A DNA stretch of 64,000 nt from Robbsia sp. KACC 23696 (GCF_039852015.1 NZ_CP156627.1:434001-498000), one strand, 5' to 3'. Shown: positions 47,001 through 56,312, numbered from the stretch's first letter. Notes: generated by a model from the sequence alone, not told the origin. Made by a program: numbers and translations.

Positions 47001-47650
47001 GGGTCTATGCGGACAAATACGGCGTGCGGATCTTCGAGGGCTATGGCGCCACCGAGATGTCGCCGGTCATCAGCCTGAACACGCCGATGCAAAATCAACC
47101 GGGTAGCGTTGGCCGTCTGCTGCCGGGCATCACGCACCGTCTCGAACGGGTGCCGGGTATCGACAATGCGGGCCTGCTGTTCGTCAAGGGGCCGAATGTC
47201 ATGCGCGGCTATTTGAAAGCCGATGCACCGGGCGTACTGCAAGCGCCTGCCGATGGCTGGTACGACACCGGTGACATCGTCTCGATCGATCCGCGTGGCT
47301 ATGTGACAATTCAAGGACGCCAGAAGCGCTTCGCCAAGATTGCCGGCGAGATGGTGTCCCTGACCGCGGTCGAATCGACGATCTCGGCACTGTGGCCGGA
47401 GCAGCAACATGCGGCGGTGAATCTCCCGGATCCGCGCAAGGGCGAGCAGATTGTCCTGTTGACCACCCGCGACGATGCGCGCCGCGACGCACTGCTGCAG
47501 TGGTTCCAGCAACGTCAGGTCTCGGAACTGGCCTTGCCGCGACGGATCATCGTCGTGCCGAAGTTGCCGACACTCGGCACCGGCAAGACCGATTATCAGC
47601 AGGCGAAGCAGATCGCGCTGGCCTCCCTCTCGGAGAACGGTAGCGAGTAA
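44084..47650 (+). CDS. aas: Trifunctional LplT-PlsC-Aas fusion: lysophospholipid transporter, acyltransferase and acyl-ACP synthetase
   Basis: A 1188-residue fusion that would import and re-acylate lysophospholipids at the inner membrane. Residues 1-415 are an LplT-like MFS module (FFGALNDNMLKNAM). Residues about 440-620 are a PlsC acyltransferase with ANHTSFLD (HxxxxD) and MIFPEGRLTVTG. Residues about 690-1188 are an acyl-activating domain with YTSGSEGSPKG near residue 847, FEGYGATEMSP, GWYDTGD and the terminal lysine in GTGKTDY. In E. coli LplT and Aas are separate; the fused form occurs in many betaproteobacteria. An Ala-rich linker separates acyltransferase and synthetase. A strong terminator follows; the divergent XRE gene may regulate it. 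Confidence 0.9.
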   Translation: MSLFRTKRFLPLFLTQFFGALNDNMLKNAMIMLITYRMASEAHDAQSLVTVAGGLFVLPFFLFSAMAGQMADKYDRAAMTRVIKVVEIVIMVIAVAGFYLHSVAILMVALAGMGIHSTFFGPIKYALLPQQLKPEELLEGNAFIEAGTFLAILIGTIAGGALVLRDHGETLICIALIAIAVIGYLSSRQISAATPSDPSLRINRNLFTETGRIVSQSFQDKAIKRCILGSSWFWFVGATLLAQFAPYVKDVLRADPSVVTLLLTVFSVGVGLGSYACDKLLRGEVQATYVPLAALGLTLFGIDLYVASQHAAALVGTATAADALQSLQAFMRVPANWRVLFDLGGIAVCGGIYIVPLYAIMQHRSPPAHRARVIAANNVMNALFMVVSAVLTLVLLKLHFTIPELFLFVAIANGAVALYICRLLPDALFRSILRAVLTLLYRVEVRHPERYAQAGERVLIVANHTSFLDAVLIAAFLPEKLHFAVNTHVARVWWMKPVLSLVKAFPLDPTNPLAAKSLIDLLKRDEKCMIFPEGRLTVTGALMKIYEGPGMIADRSGAQLLPIRIDGAQYTPFSRLRGKVRIRWFPRITLTILPPQRFAIPDDIKGRGRRQMASAQLYDVMSEMMFQSARTHKTLFEALLNASAVHGRNRPIAEDIERKPLRYGAFILRAFTLGRVLSRGVLATSSEAGAGARAGATAAAPGNTALPQIPVGVMLPNTVAASVVFFALQAIGRAPAMLNFTSGAAQTAQACGTAQLRTVLTSRRFIGMAKLEASIDAMTAAGVTIVYLEDLAPSVRWHDKAFGLLASRFPHWAYAGNLRRAGLGKQLHADAVTDGKDTLADTAAVVLYTSGSEGSPKGVVLSHRNILANCSQVASRVDFGPQDIVLNVLPMFHSFGLTGGTLLPILAGIKAFYYPSPLHYRIVPELIYDTNATIMFGTDTFLSAYARAAHPYDMHSIRYIFAGAEKLRDETRRVYADKYGVRIFEGYGATEMSPVISLNTPMQNQPGSVGRLLPGITHRLERVPGIDNAGLLFVKGPNVMRGYLKADAPGVLQAPADGWYDTGDIVSIDPRGYVTIQGRQKRFAKIAGEMVSLTAVESTISALWPEQQHAAVNLPDPRKGEQIVLLTTRDDARRDALLQWFQQRQVSELALPRRIIVVPKLPTLGTGKTDYQQAKQIALASLSENGSE

Positions 47651-47710
47651 GCAAGCAGCGGCAGTCGGCGCTCGCCATCGGGGCGCCGACTGCCAGCAAG
47701 GTGGAAGCAA

Positions 47711-47746
47711 AAAAAAACGCTGCATCGTGAGATGCAGCGTTTTTTT
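47711..47746. terminator. Strong bidirectional terminator
   Basis: An A-tract plus ACGCTGCATC, loop GTGA, GATGCAGCGT and a T-tract: about 16 base pairs. It serves both the convergent fusion gene and the HU gene. Confidence 0.85.
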
Positions 47747-47796
47747 CAATCCAGGCGCGGAGCGCCCGAGCGGTTGCCTGACGCGACGGCGCTGAA

Positions 47797-48219
47797 TTAC
47801 AGCGCAGCGTCCTTCAGCTTCTTCAGTGCACGGACCTTGATGCGCACCGATGCCGGCTTTGCGGCAAATTCGCGCATCTCGCCGGTGAACGGATCCTTGC
47901 CAACGCGCTTCTTCTTTGCCGGCACGTCCTGCACGGTCAGCTTCAGCAGGCCAGGCTGCGTGAATTCACGCACGCCCTTCTTGTGGACGGCGCCGAGGAT
48001 CGTCGCTTCCAGTGCTGCCAAGACGGCCTTGACTTGCTTCGGCTCGACTTGCGAAACCTCGGCCAGGTGCGACGCCAACGTCACCTTGGTGAAGGTGTCT
48101 TTGATCGGCGATGCGCCCGTCGTCTTTGCTGCTACTTTCTTCGTGGCCACGGCCTTCTTTGCTGCCGGCGCCTTCTTAGCTGCGACCTTCTTTGCCGCTG
48201 CCTTCTTTGCTGTTGCCAT
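47797..48219 (-). CDS. HU-family DNA-binding protein with Lys/Ala-rich N-terminal extension
   Basis: A 140-residue HU/IHF-type nucleoid protein. Residues 1-40 are a repeated KKAAAKK/VAAKK tail, then a normal HU fold (FTKVTLASHLAEVSQVEPKQ, GKDPFTGEMREFAAKPASVR). Burkholderia genomes encode such extended HU proteins; the tail resembles eukaryotic histone tails. The terminator just downstream is shared with the convergent fusion gene. Confidence 0.9.
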   Translation of the reverse strand: MATAKKAAAKKVAAKKAPAAKKAVATKKVAAKTTGASPIKDTFTKVTLASHLAEVSQVEPKQVKAVLAALEATILGAVHKKGVREFTQPGLLKLTVQDVPAKKKRVGKDPFTGEMREFAAKPASVRIKVRALKKLKDAAL

Positions 48220-48459
48220 TCGACTCTCCAGTTGTCGACCGTTATTGTGTCGCCGACCCTTGCGGCGATCGCCTATTGTATCGATACCAAACGCGTTTGT
48301 GCCGTGTTTGTGATGTCTTTATATCGCGTTTGATGCATTCTGGCAGCGATATTTCATTAAATTTCGTTTCAGAGTTGTAAATGACCCGTTGCTGCGTGTC
48401 ACATTCGGTCATTTCGCATCCGTTACAGCAAGTCTTCAATCGATCGCCATGATGCAAAG

Positions 48460-48492
48460 ACGCCCCGTCGCGTGATCAGCGCGACGGGGCGT
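48460..48492. terminator. GC-rich terminator-like hairpin downstream of catalase
   Basis: ACGCCCCGTCGCG, loop TGATCAG, CGCGACGGGGCGT: perfect 13-bp stem, about 85 bases after the catalase stop; no clear U-tract follows. Confidence 0.5.
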
Positions 48493-48540
48493 AGCACCCG
48501 TTATCAGACGAAATAGCCGTTACCGCAACGGGCGTTCGAC

Positions 48541-48564
48541 GGTCCGTTCGATCTCGAACGGACC
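48541..48564. terminator. Inverted repeat just after catalase stop
   Basis: GGTCCGTTCGA, TC, TCGAACGGACC: perfect 11-bp arms starting 11 bases beyond the stop codon. It may stop transcription or protect the 3' end of the mRNA; no U-tract. Confidence 0.45.
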
Positions 48565-48575
48565 ACGGATCCGGC

Positions 48576-50042
48576 TCAGGACAGTGCCGTTTCCGACACC
48601 GGCCCGGACATGCCGAGCTTCTTGCGTACCCCCGCGCCAAAGGCAGGATCGATCTGGTCGAACAAGGCGACCTGGCGCTCGACGATGTCCTTGTCAACGC
48701 CAGCGATGGCTTCGCCGATATTCTGGAAGAGCCGCTCCTTCTCCGCATCGTCGAACAGATGGAACAACGCGCGCGGGTGACTGAAGTAATCGCCGTCCTC
48801 GCGGTGATCATAATGCTGGATCGTGCCTTCGACGGCCAACGGCGGTTCCTTCACCGAAGGATCCTCGGCGAAGGCGCCAAGACGGTTCGGCTCATAGTTC
48901 AGTTTGCCGCCCAGATTACCGTCGGTGCGCATCGCGCCATCGCGATGATAGGGCGCGTGCCGCGGATTGATCGGTGCATTGACCGGGATCTGATGGTGAT
49001 TGATTCCCAGACGGTAGCGATGCGTGTCGCCATAGGAGAAGAGACGGCCCTGCAATAGCTTGTCCGGAGAAAAACCAATGCCCGGGACGACGTTTGCCGG
49101 CGTGAAGGCGGACTGCTCGACGTCGGCGAAGTAATTCTCAGGATTCGTGTTCAGTTCCAGCACCCCGACTTCGATCAGCGGGAATGCCTTTTGCGACCAC
49201 GTTTTTGTAATATCGAAAGGATTCTCGGCGCGCGCGACGGCATCCGCCTCGGACATCACTTGAATGCAGAAACGCCACTTCGGGAAGTTGCCGGCTTCGA
49301 TCTGATCGAACAGGTCGCGCTGATGGCTCTCGCGATCCTCGCCTACGACCTTCTTCGCTTCGGCATTCGTGATGTTCTCGATCCCTTGCAGAGACTTGAA
49401 ATGGAACTTTACATACGTCCGTTCATTCTGTGCATTGATGAAGGAATACGTATGGGAGCCGAAGCCGTGCATCTGCCGATAGTTCTTTGGGATGCCCCGG
49501 TCGCTCATCAGGATCGTTACCTGATGCAAGGATTCGGGCGAACGCGACCAGAAATCCCAAATCGCGTTGGCGCTACGCATATTCGTCCGCGGATCACGCT
49601 TTTGCGTGTGGATGAAGTCGGCGAACTTCAGCGGATCGCGAATGAAGAAGACCGGCGTATTGTTACCGACGATATCCCAATTGCCTTCCTCGGTGTAGAA
49701 CTTCACCGAAAAGCCGCGTACATCGCGTTCCGCATCGGCCGCGCCGCGTTCGCCGGCCACCGTCGAGAAGCGCAGGAAGACCTTGCACTCCTTGCCGATG
49801 GTGTCGAACAACTTCGCCTTCGTATACCGTGAGACATCCTTCGTCACCTTGAAGGTACCGAAAGCGCCCGATCCCTTCGCATGGACACGGCGCTCCGGGA
49901 TCACTTCACGATCGAAGTGCGCGAGTTTTTCGATCAACCAGAAGTCCTGCAACGTAATCGGCCCGCGCTTGCCCGCAGTTTGACTGTTCTGGTTATCACC
50001 TACCGGCGATCCCGCCGCAGTGGTCAACGTGGACTTTTCCAT
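48576..50042 (-). CDS. kat: Monofunctional haem catalase, small-subunit clade
   Basis: A 488-residue cytoplasmic haem catalase that breaks down hydrogen peroxide. Catalytic marks are the distal histidine in [11 protein letters not shown], the asparagine in [13 protein letters not shown] and the haem-ligand tyrosine in [14 protein letters not shown]. Length fits the small-subunit clade of KatA type, about 480-500 residues. ATG 50042 has AGGAG eight bases upstream; the frame stays open further upstream but is not supported. The gene is divergent from a GST gene. Confidence 0.95.
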   Translation of the reverse strand: MEKSTLTTAAGSPVGDNQNSQTAGKRGPITLQDFWLIEKLAHFDREVIPERRVHAKGSGAFGTFKVTKDVSRYTKAKLFDTIGKECKVFLRFSTVAGERGAADAERDVRGFSVKFYTEEGNWDIVGNNTPVFFIRDPLKFADFIHTQKRDPRTNMRSANAIWDFWSRSPESLHQVTILMSDRGIPKNYRQMHGFGSHTYSFINAQNERTYVKFHFKSLQGIENITNAEAKKVVGEDRESHQRDLFDQIEAGNFPKWRFCIQVMSEADAVARAENPFDITKTWSQKAFPLIEVGVLELNTNPENYFADVEQSAFTPANVVPGIGFSPDKLLQGRLFSYGDTHRYRLGINHHQIPVNAPINPRHAPYHRDGAMRTDGNLGGKLNYEPNRLGAFAEDPSVKEPPLAVEGTIQHYDHREDGDYFSHPRALFHLFDDAEKERLFQNIGEAIAGVDKDIVERQVALFDQIDPAFGAGVRKKLGMSGPVSETALS

Positions 50043-50293
50043 GTCATATGCTCCTGTATGTAGGGACGGTAATGTTGTTTTCGACGCGAGACAGTCTAGC
50101 AAATCGATATGGCTGCTGCACGTAAGGCATATTACGGTACTGGAAGGCCTTGCGTTGGCAGCGATCGACGCGATCGCGTTGGGTGGCACACGCATTGCGA
50201 CCGATCAACGGCTGGCGGCACGATTCCCGCACACTGTTATGTAGCGTCGCTGATCACGACGGCCCGTTCAACCCGCAGGATTTGGAGGTCACG

Positions 50294-50959
50294 ATGCTGA
50301 CGCTGCATCACCTGAACAATTCGCGCTCGCAGCGTGTGCTGTGGTTGCTCGAGGAACTCGGCATCCCTTATCGGCTGGAACGGTATCAGCGCGATCCAAA
50401 GACGATGCTGGCTCCGCCGGCGCTTGCCGCCGTGCATCCATTGGGGAAATCGCCGCTGTTGGTCGATGACGGCCGCGTGCTGGCCGAGTCGGCGGTGATC
50501 ATCGAATATCTGATCGATCGTTACGGGAATGGCCGATTCGGTCCGCCGCCAGGAAGCGATGCACGACTCGATCAGTCTTATTGGCTGTACTACGCCGAAG
50601 GCTCGCTGATGCCGCTGCTGTTATTGAAATTGGTATTTGCACGCGTCGCCAATGCGCCTGCGCCGTTTTTCATCAAGCCCTTGGTCAAAGGCATCGCACA
50701 CAAAGCGCAGGCGAGTTTCGGCGAACCGCAGTTGGTCAAGCAGCTCGACTATGTCAACGACCATCTGAAAGACCGGCCCTGGTTCCTCGGCGACAGCCTG
50801 AGCGGCGCGGATTTTCAGATGAGCTTTCCCTTGCAGGGGGCGCGAGGTCGCGTGGGACTGGCGCGCTGGCCCCATATCGCGGCATTCGTCGACCGAATCG
50901 AGTCGCGCGAAGCGTACCATCGCGCGTTGGAGAAAGGCGGACCGTTTTCACTGGGATGA
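50294..50959 (+). CDS. Glutathione S-transferase family protein
   Basis: A 221-residue GST with the thioredoxin-like N-terminal domain (LHHLNNSRSQRVLWLLEELG, LGKSPLLVDDGRVLAESAVI) and an all-helical C-terminal domain with FLGDSLSGADFQMSF. It probably conjugates or reduces electrophiles or peroxides. ATG 50294 has GGAGG at 50284-50288. It is divergent from catalase, so a shared oxidative-stress role is inferred. Confidence 0.85.
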   Translation: MLTLHHLNNSRSQRVLWLLEELGIPYRLERYQRDPKTMLAPPALAAVHPLGKSPLLVDDGRVLAESAVIIEYLIDRYGNGRFGPPPGSDARLDQSYWLYYAEGSLMPLLLLKLVFARVANAPAPFFIKPLVKGIAHKAQASFGEPQLVKQLDYVNDHLKDRPWFLGDSLSGADFQMSFPLQGARGRVGLARWPHIAAFVDRIESREAYHRALEKGGPFSLG

Positions 50960-50981
50960 CGGTATGACGCGACAAACCGTC

Positions 50982-51332
50982 TCAGTTCATGCCGACTTTC
51001 GAGAAGAGATTCAGCACGAGCACGCCGGAGAGGACGAAGCCGATGCCAAGCAGCGCCGGCGGGTCGAGACGCTGCGCAAAGAAGAACCAGCCGATCAGGG
51101 CGTTCAGCACGATGCCGATGCCGGACCAGATGGCGTAGATGACGCCGGTGGGCAGCGAGCGCATCGACACGGAGACGCAATAGTAGGCGACCGCGTACCC
51201 GAACAAGGCCAGCATAGCGGGAAGGGGTCGGCTGAAGCCGTCTGAGAGCTTCAGCATCGATGTCGCCATAACCTCGGAGACAATGGTGAGTGCGAGTGCG
51301 GGATAGGCCCCGATCGCCGACAGGAAGGCCAT
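50982..51332 (-). CDS. Small multidrug resistance (SMR) efflux protein, EmrE/SugE-like
   Basis: A 116-residue inner-membrane protein with four helices. The essential glutamate is Glu20 in TIVSEVMATSMLKLS, and GVIYAIWSGIGIV lies in helix 3; both are typical of QacE/EmrE-type exporters of quaternary ammonium and cationic compounds. It is convergent with the GST gene. Substrate not known. Confidence 0.85.
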   Translation of the reverse strand: MAFLSAIGAYPALALTIVSEVMATSMLKLSDGFSRPLPAMLALFGYAVAYYCVSVSMRSLPTGVIYAIWSGIGIVLNALIGWFFFAQRLDPPALLGIGFVLSGVLVLNLFSKVGMN

Positions 51333-51429
51333 TGGACAACTCCGGGATGGTCAGACGGCGCCACGCAATCACGTGCGCGCCGACATCACCTTACCTTACC
51401 GCAGGGCCTCGTCGATGCCGTCTGTCCCG

Positions 51430-51654
51430 TCAACTCTTCTTCTCGGACCAGGCCAGAATTTCGCGAACGAAGTTCCAGACAATGTCCGGCAAGGTCGTGA
51501 AGTCGGGACCATCCGCGGGAGCCAGCCACTTTTCCAGCGTTCTGTCCCCCACGCTGAGCCGCTTCGCAAATTCATCGCGCGTCATGCCTAGCGTCCCCAT
51601 CGCCGCCAGGAGAAAATCCTGCTGCGTCTGTACGATCCGCTTCGTCGTCGCCAT
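51430..51654 (-). CDS. Small HTH protein (XRE/YdaS-like)
   Basis: A 74-residue protein with one helix-turn-helix: MGTLGMTRDEFAKRLSVGDR then TLEKWLAPADG. It looks like a short transcriptional regulator of the kind adjacent to metabolic genes in Burkholderia. ATG 51654 has GGGGGA upstream; an in-frame ATG at 51687 would add 11 residues. No partner gene is evident. Confidence 0.65.
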   Translation of the reverse strand: MATTKRIVQTQQDFLLAAMGTLGMTRDEFAKRLSVGDRTLEKWLAPADGPDFTTLPDIVWNFVREILAWSEKKS

Positions 51655-51869
51655 CCATTCCCCCGTCCATCCAGAAGCGACGCTCATCTTAGCCGATCGC
51701 CTCGTTAGACGACATCAGTTTGATCGCAAGACGGATTAGTCTAATAGCAAAGTCTCAAAAATACGACGTTCGACATTGACCGGCGCGGATAATTCAGATC
51801 GGGATGGCGCGTGACCGCGCCCTGGGAGCGCGGTCACGCGATGACGATTGGGAGTGCCGCCGCCGGGTC
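51655..51869. other. Intergenic region before methylmalonate-semialdehyde dehydrogenase 3' end
   Basis: 215 bases with no gene. It contains the likely promoter of the small HTH gene and a terminator-like hairpin at 51808-51840. Confidence 0.5.
51808..51840. terminator. Terminator-like hairpin downstream of mmsA
   Basis: CGCGTGACCGCG, nine-base loop, CGCGGTCACGCG: perfect 12-bp stem about 30 bases after the mmsA stop. No U-tract visible. Confidence 0.5.
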
Positions 51870-53423
51870 TTACTTGGCAACCGGCATGGCGAATTCGGCG
51901 CCCTTCTCAGTATTTTCCGGCCAGCGCTGCATCACCGATTTCTGCCGGGTGTAGAACCGCACTCCCTCTTCGCCATAGGCGTGCATATCGCCGAAGAGAC
52001 TGCGTTTCCATCCCCCAAAGCCGTGCCAGGCCATCGGCACCGGGATCGGCACGTTGATCCCGACCATCCCGACCTCGATACGGCGCGCGAACTCGCGGGC
52101 GACATGGCCGTCGCGGGTGAAACAGGAGACGCCGTTGCCGAACTCGTGCGCGTTGATCAGATCGATCGCCTGATGCAGGTCCGCCACGCGGACGCAGGAC
52201 AGAACCGGTCCGAAGATCTCTTCCTTATAGATGCGCATCGACGGCGTGACGTGATCGAACAAGGTACCCCCGGTGAAGAAGCCTTCCTCCCGGCCTGCCA
52301 CGCGATGCCCGCGACCGTCCACGACGAGATTCGCCCCTTCCTTCACGCCGATGTCGATATAGCCCTCGATGCGCTGCAATGCTTCCCGCGTGACGATCGG
52401 TCCCATCTCGGAATCCGGGGACATGCCATCGCCGATAACGAGACTGGCCGCGCGTTCGGCCAGACGCGGGACGATCTTATCCGCCACATCGCCGACCAGC
52501 ACGGCCACCGATACGGCCATGCACCGCTCGCCCGCGGAGCCATAGCCGGCACCAATCAAGGCATCGACGGCCTGATCCACATCGGCATCCGGCATCACGA
52601 TCAGATGATTCTTTGCGCCGCCCAATGCCTGCACGCGCTTGCCCAGGCGCGCGCCGGTTTCGTAGATGTAATTCGCGATAGGCGTCGAGCCGACGAAGCT
52701 GATTGCCTTGACGTCCGGATGCGCGAGCAAACCGTCGACGACGATCTTGTCGCCTTGGACGACGTTGAAAACCCCCTTCGGCAAACCGGCCTCGGCCAAC
52801 AATTCGGCCATGAACAATGCCGCCGACGGATCGCGCTCGCTCGGCTTCAGAATGAAGGCATTGCCGGCGGCGATCGCGACCGGGAACATCCAGCACGGCA
52901 CCATGCAGGGGAAATTGAACGGCGTGATTCCGGCCACCACGCCGAGCGGCTGACGCAGCGTCCAGTTGTCGATATTTGTCGAGACCTGTTCGGTGTAGTC
53001 GCCCTTCAGCAATTGCGGGATGCCGCAAGCGAATTCGATGACGTCGATACCGCGCGCGACCTCCCCCTTCGCATCGCTGAACACTTTTCCGTGCTCCGCG
53101 GTGATGATGGCGGCCAACGCATCGGTGCGCTCGTTCATCAGACTGAGGAAACGCTGCATGATGCGGGCGCGGCGAATGGGCGGCGTGTCGCGCCACGCCG
53201 GAAAGGCCGCCGACGCCGAGGCCACGGCGGCGTCGACATCGCGCAACTCTCCCAGACGCAAGGTACGGGCGACGGCGCCGCTCGCGGGATGATAGACCGC
53301 TTGAGTGCGACTCCCCGTGCCGTCAACACGTGCGCCATCGATGAAATGCCCCACGTCGGCATCGTCGCGATAAGCGGCGTCGGCGGGGGTCTGTTGCGTG
53401 CGGATATTCGGTGTGGCGCTCAC
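51870..53423 (-). CDS. mmsA: CoA-acylating methylmalonate-semialdehyde dehydrogenase
   Basis: A 517-residue aldehyde dehydrogenase that turns methylmalonate or malonate semialdehyde plus CoA into propionyl-CoA or acetyl-CoA, in valine, thymine, beta-alanine or inositol breakdown. Typical marks are [20 protein letters not shown], the nucleophile Cys in [17 protein letters not shown], and the [18 protein letters not shown] loop near the end. The N-terminus carries about 20 extra residues. It is divergent from a LysR gene that probably controls it. No other valine-pathway gene is nearby. Confidence 0.9.
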   Translation of the reverse strand: MSATPNIRTQQTPADAAYRDDADVGHFIDGARVDGTGSRTQAVYHPASGAVARTLRLGELRDVDAAVASASAAFPAWRDTPPIRRARIMQRFLSLMNERTDALAAIITAEHGKVFSDAKGEVARGIDVIEFACGIPQLLKGDYTEQVSTNIDNWTLRQPLGVVAGITPFNFPCMVPCWMFPVAIAAGNAFILKPSERDPSAALFMAELLAEAGLPKGVFNVVQGDKIVVDGLLAHPDVKAISFVGSTPIANYIYETGARLGKRVQALGGAKNHLIVMPDADVDQAVDALIGAGYGSAGERCMAVSVAVLVGDVADKIVPRLAERAASLVIGDGMSPDSEMGPIVTREALQRIEGYIDIGVKEGANLVVDGRGHRVAGREEGFFTGGTLFDHVTPSMRIYKEEIFGPVLSCVRVADLHQAIDLINAHEFGNGVSCFTRDGHVAREFARRIEVGMVGINVPIPVPMAWHGFGGWKRSLFGDMHAYGEEGVRFYTRQKSVMQRWPENTEKGAEFAMPVAK

Positions 53424-53545
53424 GGCATGTCTCCCTTATGTCTTTGGCGGGTCGCTGATGTCTGTCGTCCGATGCGTCTCAGGCGTCGGACGCTGTACGC
53501 AATACAGTCTAGGCAAGCCCGGCGACGATGGAAAGCCGTTATCAT

Positions 53546-53560
53546 TGAACGAATTGTTCA
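53546..53560. promoter_or_regulatory. Candidate LysR operator between mmsA and LysR genes
   Basis: TGAAC, GAATT, GTTCA: perfect inverted repeat, fits the T-N11-A LysR pattern, 33 bases before the LysR start. Confidence 0.5.
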
Positions 53561-53592
53561 TATTTCTAAACAATCGGCGGGCGCTGTCGAGC

Positions 53593-54618
53593 ATGGAAGG
53601 CACGAAGATCGAAGCACTCTGGGGGCATGTGCACTGGTTGACGGTGCTTGCCTCGCAAGGCAGCTATACGCGCGCGGCCGAGCGACTTGGCGTCAGCAAG
53701 GCCGCGATGAGCGTACGGATCACCGAACTGGAGCAGGCCGTCGGTGTGCCGCTGGTTCAGCGCACCACACGCAGCGTGCGATTGACCGAGGCGGGACAGG
53801 CATTGGTCGCGCAAACGCAGACGGCTTTCCAGCAGATCGCCGACGGGGTCGCGAGCGTGCGCGACCTGGGCGCGGCACCACGAGGCCGGGTGCGCGTCAC
53901 CGCGCCCGTTGCCTTTGCGCGTCAGCAATTGGTGCCGCGTCTGCCGGCTTTTTTGAAAGCCCACGCCGACGTCCGCGTCGAAGTGGATATGTCGGATCGC
54001 TTGACCGCGATTGCCAACGATGGCTTCGATCTGGCGATCCGGCACAGCAGCACGGTGCCGGACACGCATGTCGCGTGGCTGCTGGCGCCCACCCGATCCT
54101 TGTTGGTCGCCTCGCCGACCTATCTGCGCCGCCAAGGCATACCGCGCACCTTGGACGCGCTGCGGCATCACAGTTGCCTTCACTATCCTCGCGGAACCGA
54201 TGCGCCCGTCTGGACGTTCGAGCCGCGCGCGCCTCAGCGGCTTGGCGTCGGCACGCGTGCGAAGAGCGCAACGCGCGTGCGCGCGGACGACTTGACCGGC
54301 CCATCGGATTCGGTCGTGCATGGCACCCGCGTCGTCGTCCCGGTATTCGGCTGCTTTGCCGCAAACAACAGCGAGGCTTTACGAGACGCGGCGCTGGCGC
54401 ATATGGGCATCGCCCTGCTGCCGGATTTTTCGGCGCAGTCCGCGCTGCGCGCCAGAAAGCTGGTCGCCGTTCTGCCGGAATGGCAGCCGACGGGCGTCTT
54501 CGCCGAAACGATTTATCTGATCAGACCGCACACGGCGCATGTGCCCCGCGCGGTGCGCGCCCTCGTCGCGTATCTGCGGGAGTCGTTCAGGGAAGGATTC
54601 GAAGCAGACGCGGTGTGA
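53593..54618 (+). CDS. LysR-family regulator, longer than usual
   Basis: A 341-residue LysR regulator with the winged helix HVHWLTVLASQGSYTRAAER and SKAAMSVRITELEQAVG. The effector domain carries an Arg/Thr-rich insertion of about 25 residues between WTFEPRAP and VVVPVFGCFAANN. ATG 53593 begins the domain; the frame stays open upstream but without a plausible start. It is divergent from mmsA and has a LysR-type palindrome before it. Confidence 0.85.
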   Translation: MEGTKIEALWGHVHWLTVLASQGSYTRAAERLGVSKAAMSVRITELEQAVGVPLVQRTTRSVRLTEAGQALVAQTQTAFQQIADGVASVRDLGAAPRGRVRVTAPVAFARQQLVPRLPAFLKAHADVRVEVDMSDRLTAIANDGFDLAIRHSSTVPDTHVAWLLAPTRSLLVASPTYLRRQGIPRTLDALRHHSCLHYPRGTDAPVWTFEPRAPQRLGVGTRAKSATRVRADDLTGPSDSVVHGTRVVVPVFGCFAANNSEALRDAALAHMGIALLPDFSAQSALRARKLVAVLPEWQPTGVFAETIYLIRPHTAHVPRAVRALVAYLRESFREGFEADAV

Positions 54619-54665
54619 CGCGGCGCCGATATCGTACGGCCGCCAGCGCGGCGGCGCCGGTGTGA

Positions 54666-55247
54666 TTACGACAGACGCACTTGCCACATCGCCGGCAACG
54701 CCACGACACCGCCGAGCGCGTGCACCGCAAGGAGCAGCAAGGCGCCGCACAACAGCAATAGCAGCGGATTGACGCGCGACATAAGCAATACGACGGTCGC
54801 GCCGACCGCGATCACTTTTGCCGCCGCACCGCCATCCAGCGTCTGTAACAGCACCCAGCCCGCCGCGAGAATCAAGCCGGCGGCGATGGGCCGCAAGCCG
54901 CGCTCCAACGCCGCCAGAAAGGGAGAGCCGCGATAGCGCGACCATACATGCGTCAAGCCATAGACGAGGATACCTGTCGGCGCCAGCAGCGCCATCGTCG
55001 TCACGATCGCGCCCCAGAAGCCCGCTATCTGCCAACCGATCAGCGTCGCCAGCAACGAGCCCGGACCGGGCGCCATTCGGGAGATGGCGAAATCGACGGC
55101 GAACTGCGCATGCGTAAGCCAGCCATGCACATCGACGACTTGTCGCTGGATGTCGGCGATGATCGCCTGTCCACCGCCGATGGTCGTCAACGAGAGCGGC
55201 GTGAAGACCGCCGCTAGTTGCCAGAGGGTGCGGGAAGCGGCCGTCAT
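54666..55247 (-). CDS. Chromate transporter, C-terminal-type half (second CHR pair)
   Basis: A 193-residue CHR-family membrane protein with TIGGGQAIIADIQRQVV and ISRMAPGPGSLLATLIGW. It follows its partner half by an ATGA overlap, the same design as the pair at 10469-11616. Its C-terminus is rich in Leu helices. Confidence 0.8.
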   Translation of the reverse strand: MTAASRTLWQLAAVFTPLSLTTIGGGQAIIADIQRQVVDVHGWLTHAQFAVDFAISRMAPGPGSLLATLIGWQIAGFWGAIVTTMALLAPTGILVYGLTHVWSRYRGSPFLAALERGLRPIAAGLILAAGWVLLQTLDGGAAAKVIAVGATVVLLMSRVNPLLLLLCGALLLLAVHALGGVVALPAMWQVRLS

Positions 55248-55906
55248 GCGCGGGGCTCCTTCGCGGCGTCGCGGCGGATCCGCCCATATTCATAGGCGAT
55301 GCTCGCGCTGCCGCCCACGAGGACCACCCAGAACAACGGCAGACGCAGCACGCCGACAGCGATAAAGGTGGCGACCAGGAAGGCCAGCGGCACCGCTTCA
55401 CGGCGCACGCGACGCGCCGTCGTCACGCCCATCGACAAGGACAGACCGGTAGCGGCCGCAGCCGCACCCGCCAGCAACACATGCACGATGGTGAAATGAA
55501 TGATGCTGGTGAGGAAGCTGCCGAGCACGATGATGACGATCGCGGGCGGCACGATGATGCCCGCCACGGACAGAAGCGCGCCCCTTGGCCCCAACAGTCG
55601 ATGGCCGATCCAGATCGCCATGTTCTTGACGTTGATGCCCGGCAACGCTTGGGAGATCGACAGGCCGTTCAGGAACTCCTCTTCGCTGAACCAATCGCGA
55701 TCCTGCGTGAATTCACGCAGTAACCAGCCGCTCAAGCCACCGCCGAAACTGGTCAGGCCGATCCGACTGAAAATAAGAAACAGGCCTAGCAGCGTGGGCG
55801 GCGCGGAACGGGGCGACGGTGGGCCGGCGGCCGTATCGACGGAGAGGCGGTCATCGTTTTGCACGATGGACGGCTGGGAATCGGAAGAAGGTAAGGAACC
55901 GGACAT
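55244..55906 (-). CDS. Chromate transporter, N-terminal-type half (second CHR pair)
   Basis: A 220-residue CHR-family membrane protein with a 36-residue Ser/Pro-rich head, then GLTSFGGGLSGWLLREF and GLSISQALPGINVKNMAIWI. ATG 55906 is chosen as the plausible start; a further upstream frame is not supported. It is paired with the second half by ATGA. No regulator is adjacent. Confidence 0.8.
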   Translation of the reverse strand: MSGSLPSSDSQPSIVQNDDRLSVDTAAGPPSPRSAPPTLLGLFLIFSRIGLTSFGGGLSGWLLREFTQDRDWFSEEEFLNGLSISQALPGINVKNMAIWIGHRLLGPRGALLSVAGIIVPPAIVIIVLGSFLTSIIHFTIVHVLLAGAAAAATGLSLSMGVTTARRVRREAVPLAFLVATFIAVGVLRLPLFWVVLVGGSASIAYEYGRIRRDAAKEPRA

Positions 55907-56312
55907 AAGCGGCGGCGCGGCGGCAGATCGAAGCGCACATGGTAGTGCAAGGCGCGCCGGAATGACACCGCTATGACGTCGATCCTGACGTAAATATCGC
56001 ACCGATCCGCCCGTGAACGAGCACACCGCGCCACGCTACCTTTCAAACCTGACGATTATTTCGAGAACGCGTCATTTTTGATACAAATGCCGCGCTGGGG
56101 AATCTTTCGTTACGAATAACGGGCGAGATAGACAATTCTTTGAAAGAGGTGGCAACGCAAGCGTCAGGCTTCAGTTAGGATATCAATCAAGCTTCGCGTT
56201 CGACGCGGCAACGCTCGCCGGAAATAGGGAAAGCGATTTCGCTTGACTGTGCTTCGCGCCGGTCGTCTCGAAGCGGAAAATCGACAACAACACTTTCGAC
56301 ACAGCGCATACT
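55907..56312. other. Intergenic region upstream of chromate transporter pair and His-rich peptide
   Basis: About 406 bases. The left half is GC-rich, the right half AT-rich with a small palindrome GTTACGAATAAC. It should hold promoters for the divergent chromate transporter and peptide genes. No other gene is convincing. Confidence 0.5.

Larger units (their letters stand above)
48220..48575. other. Intergenic region between HU and catalase genes
   Basis: 356 bases. The side near HU is AT-rich and should hold the HU promoter. The side near catalase holds two hairpins listed separately. No gene is seen. Confidence 0.6.

Noticed and set aside
46115..47749. 544-codon minus-strand frame
   Set aside because: Antisense to the synthetase part of the fusion; crosses the terminator.
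51804..54665. 953-codon plus-strand frame
   Set aside because: Runs antisense to mmsA and then in the wrong frame of a LysR gene; no domain.
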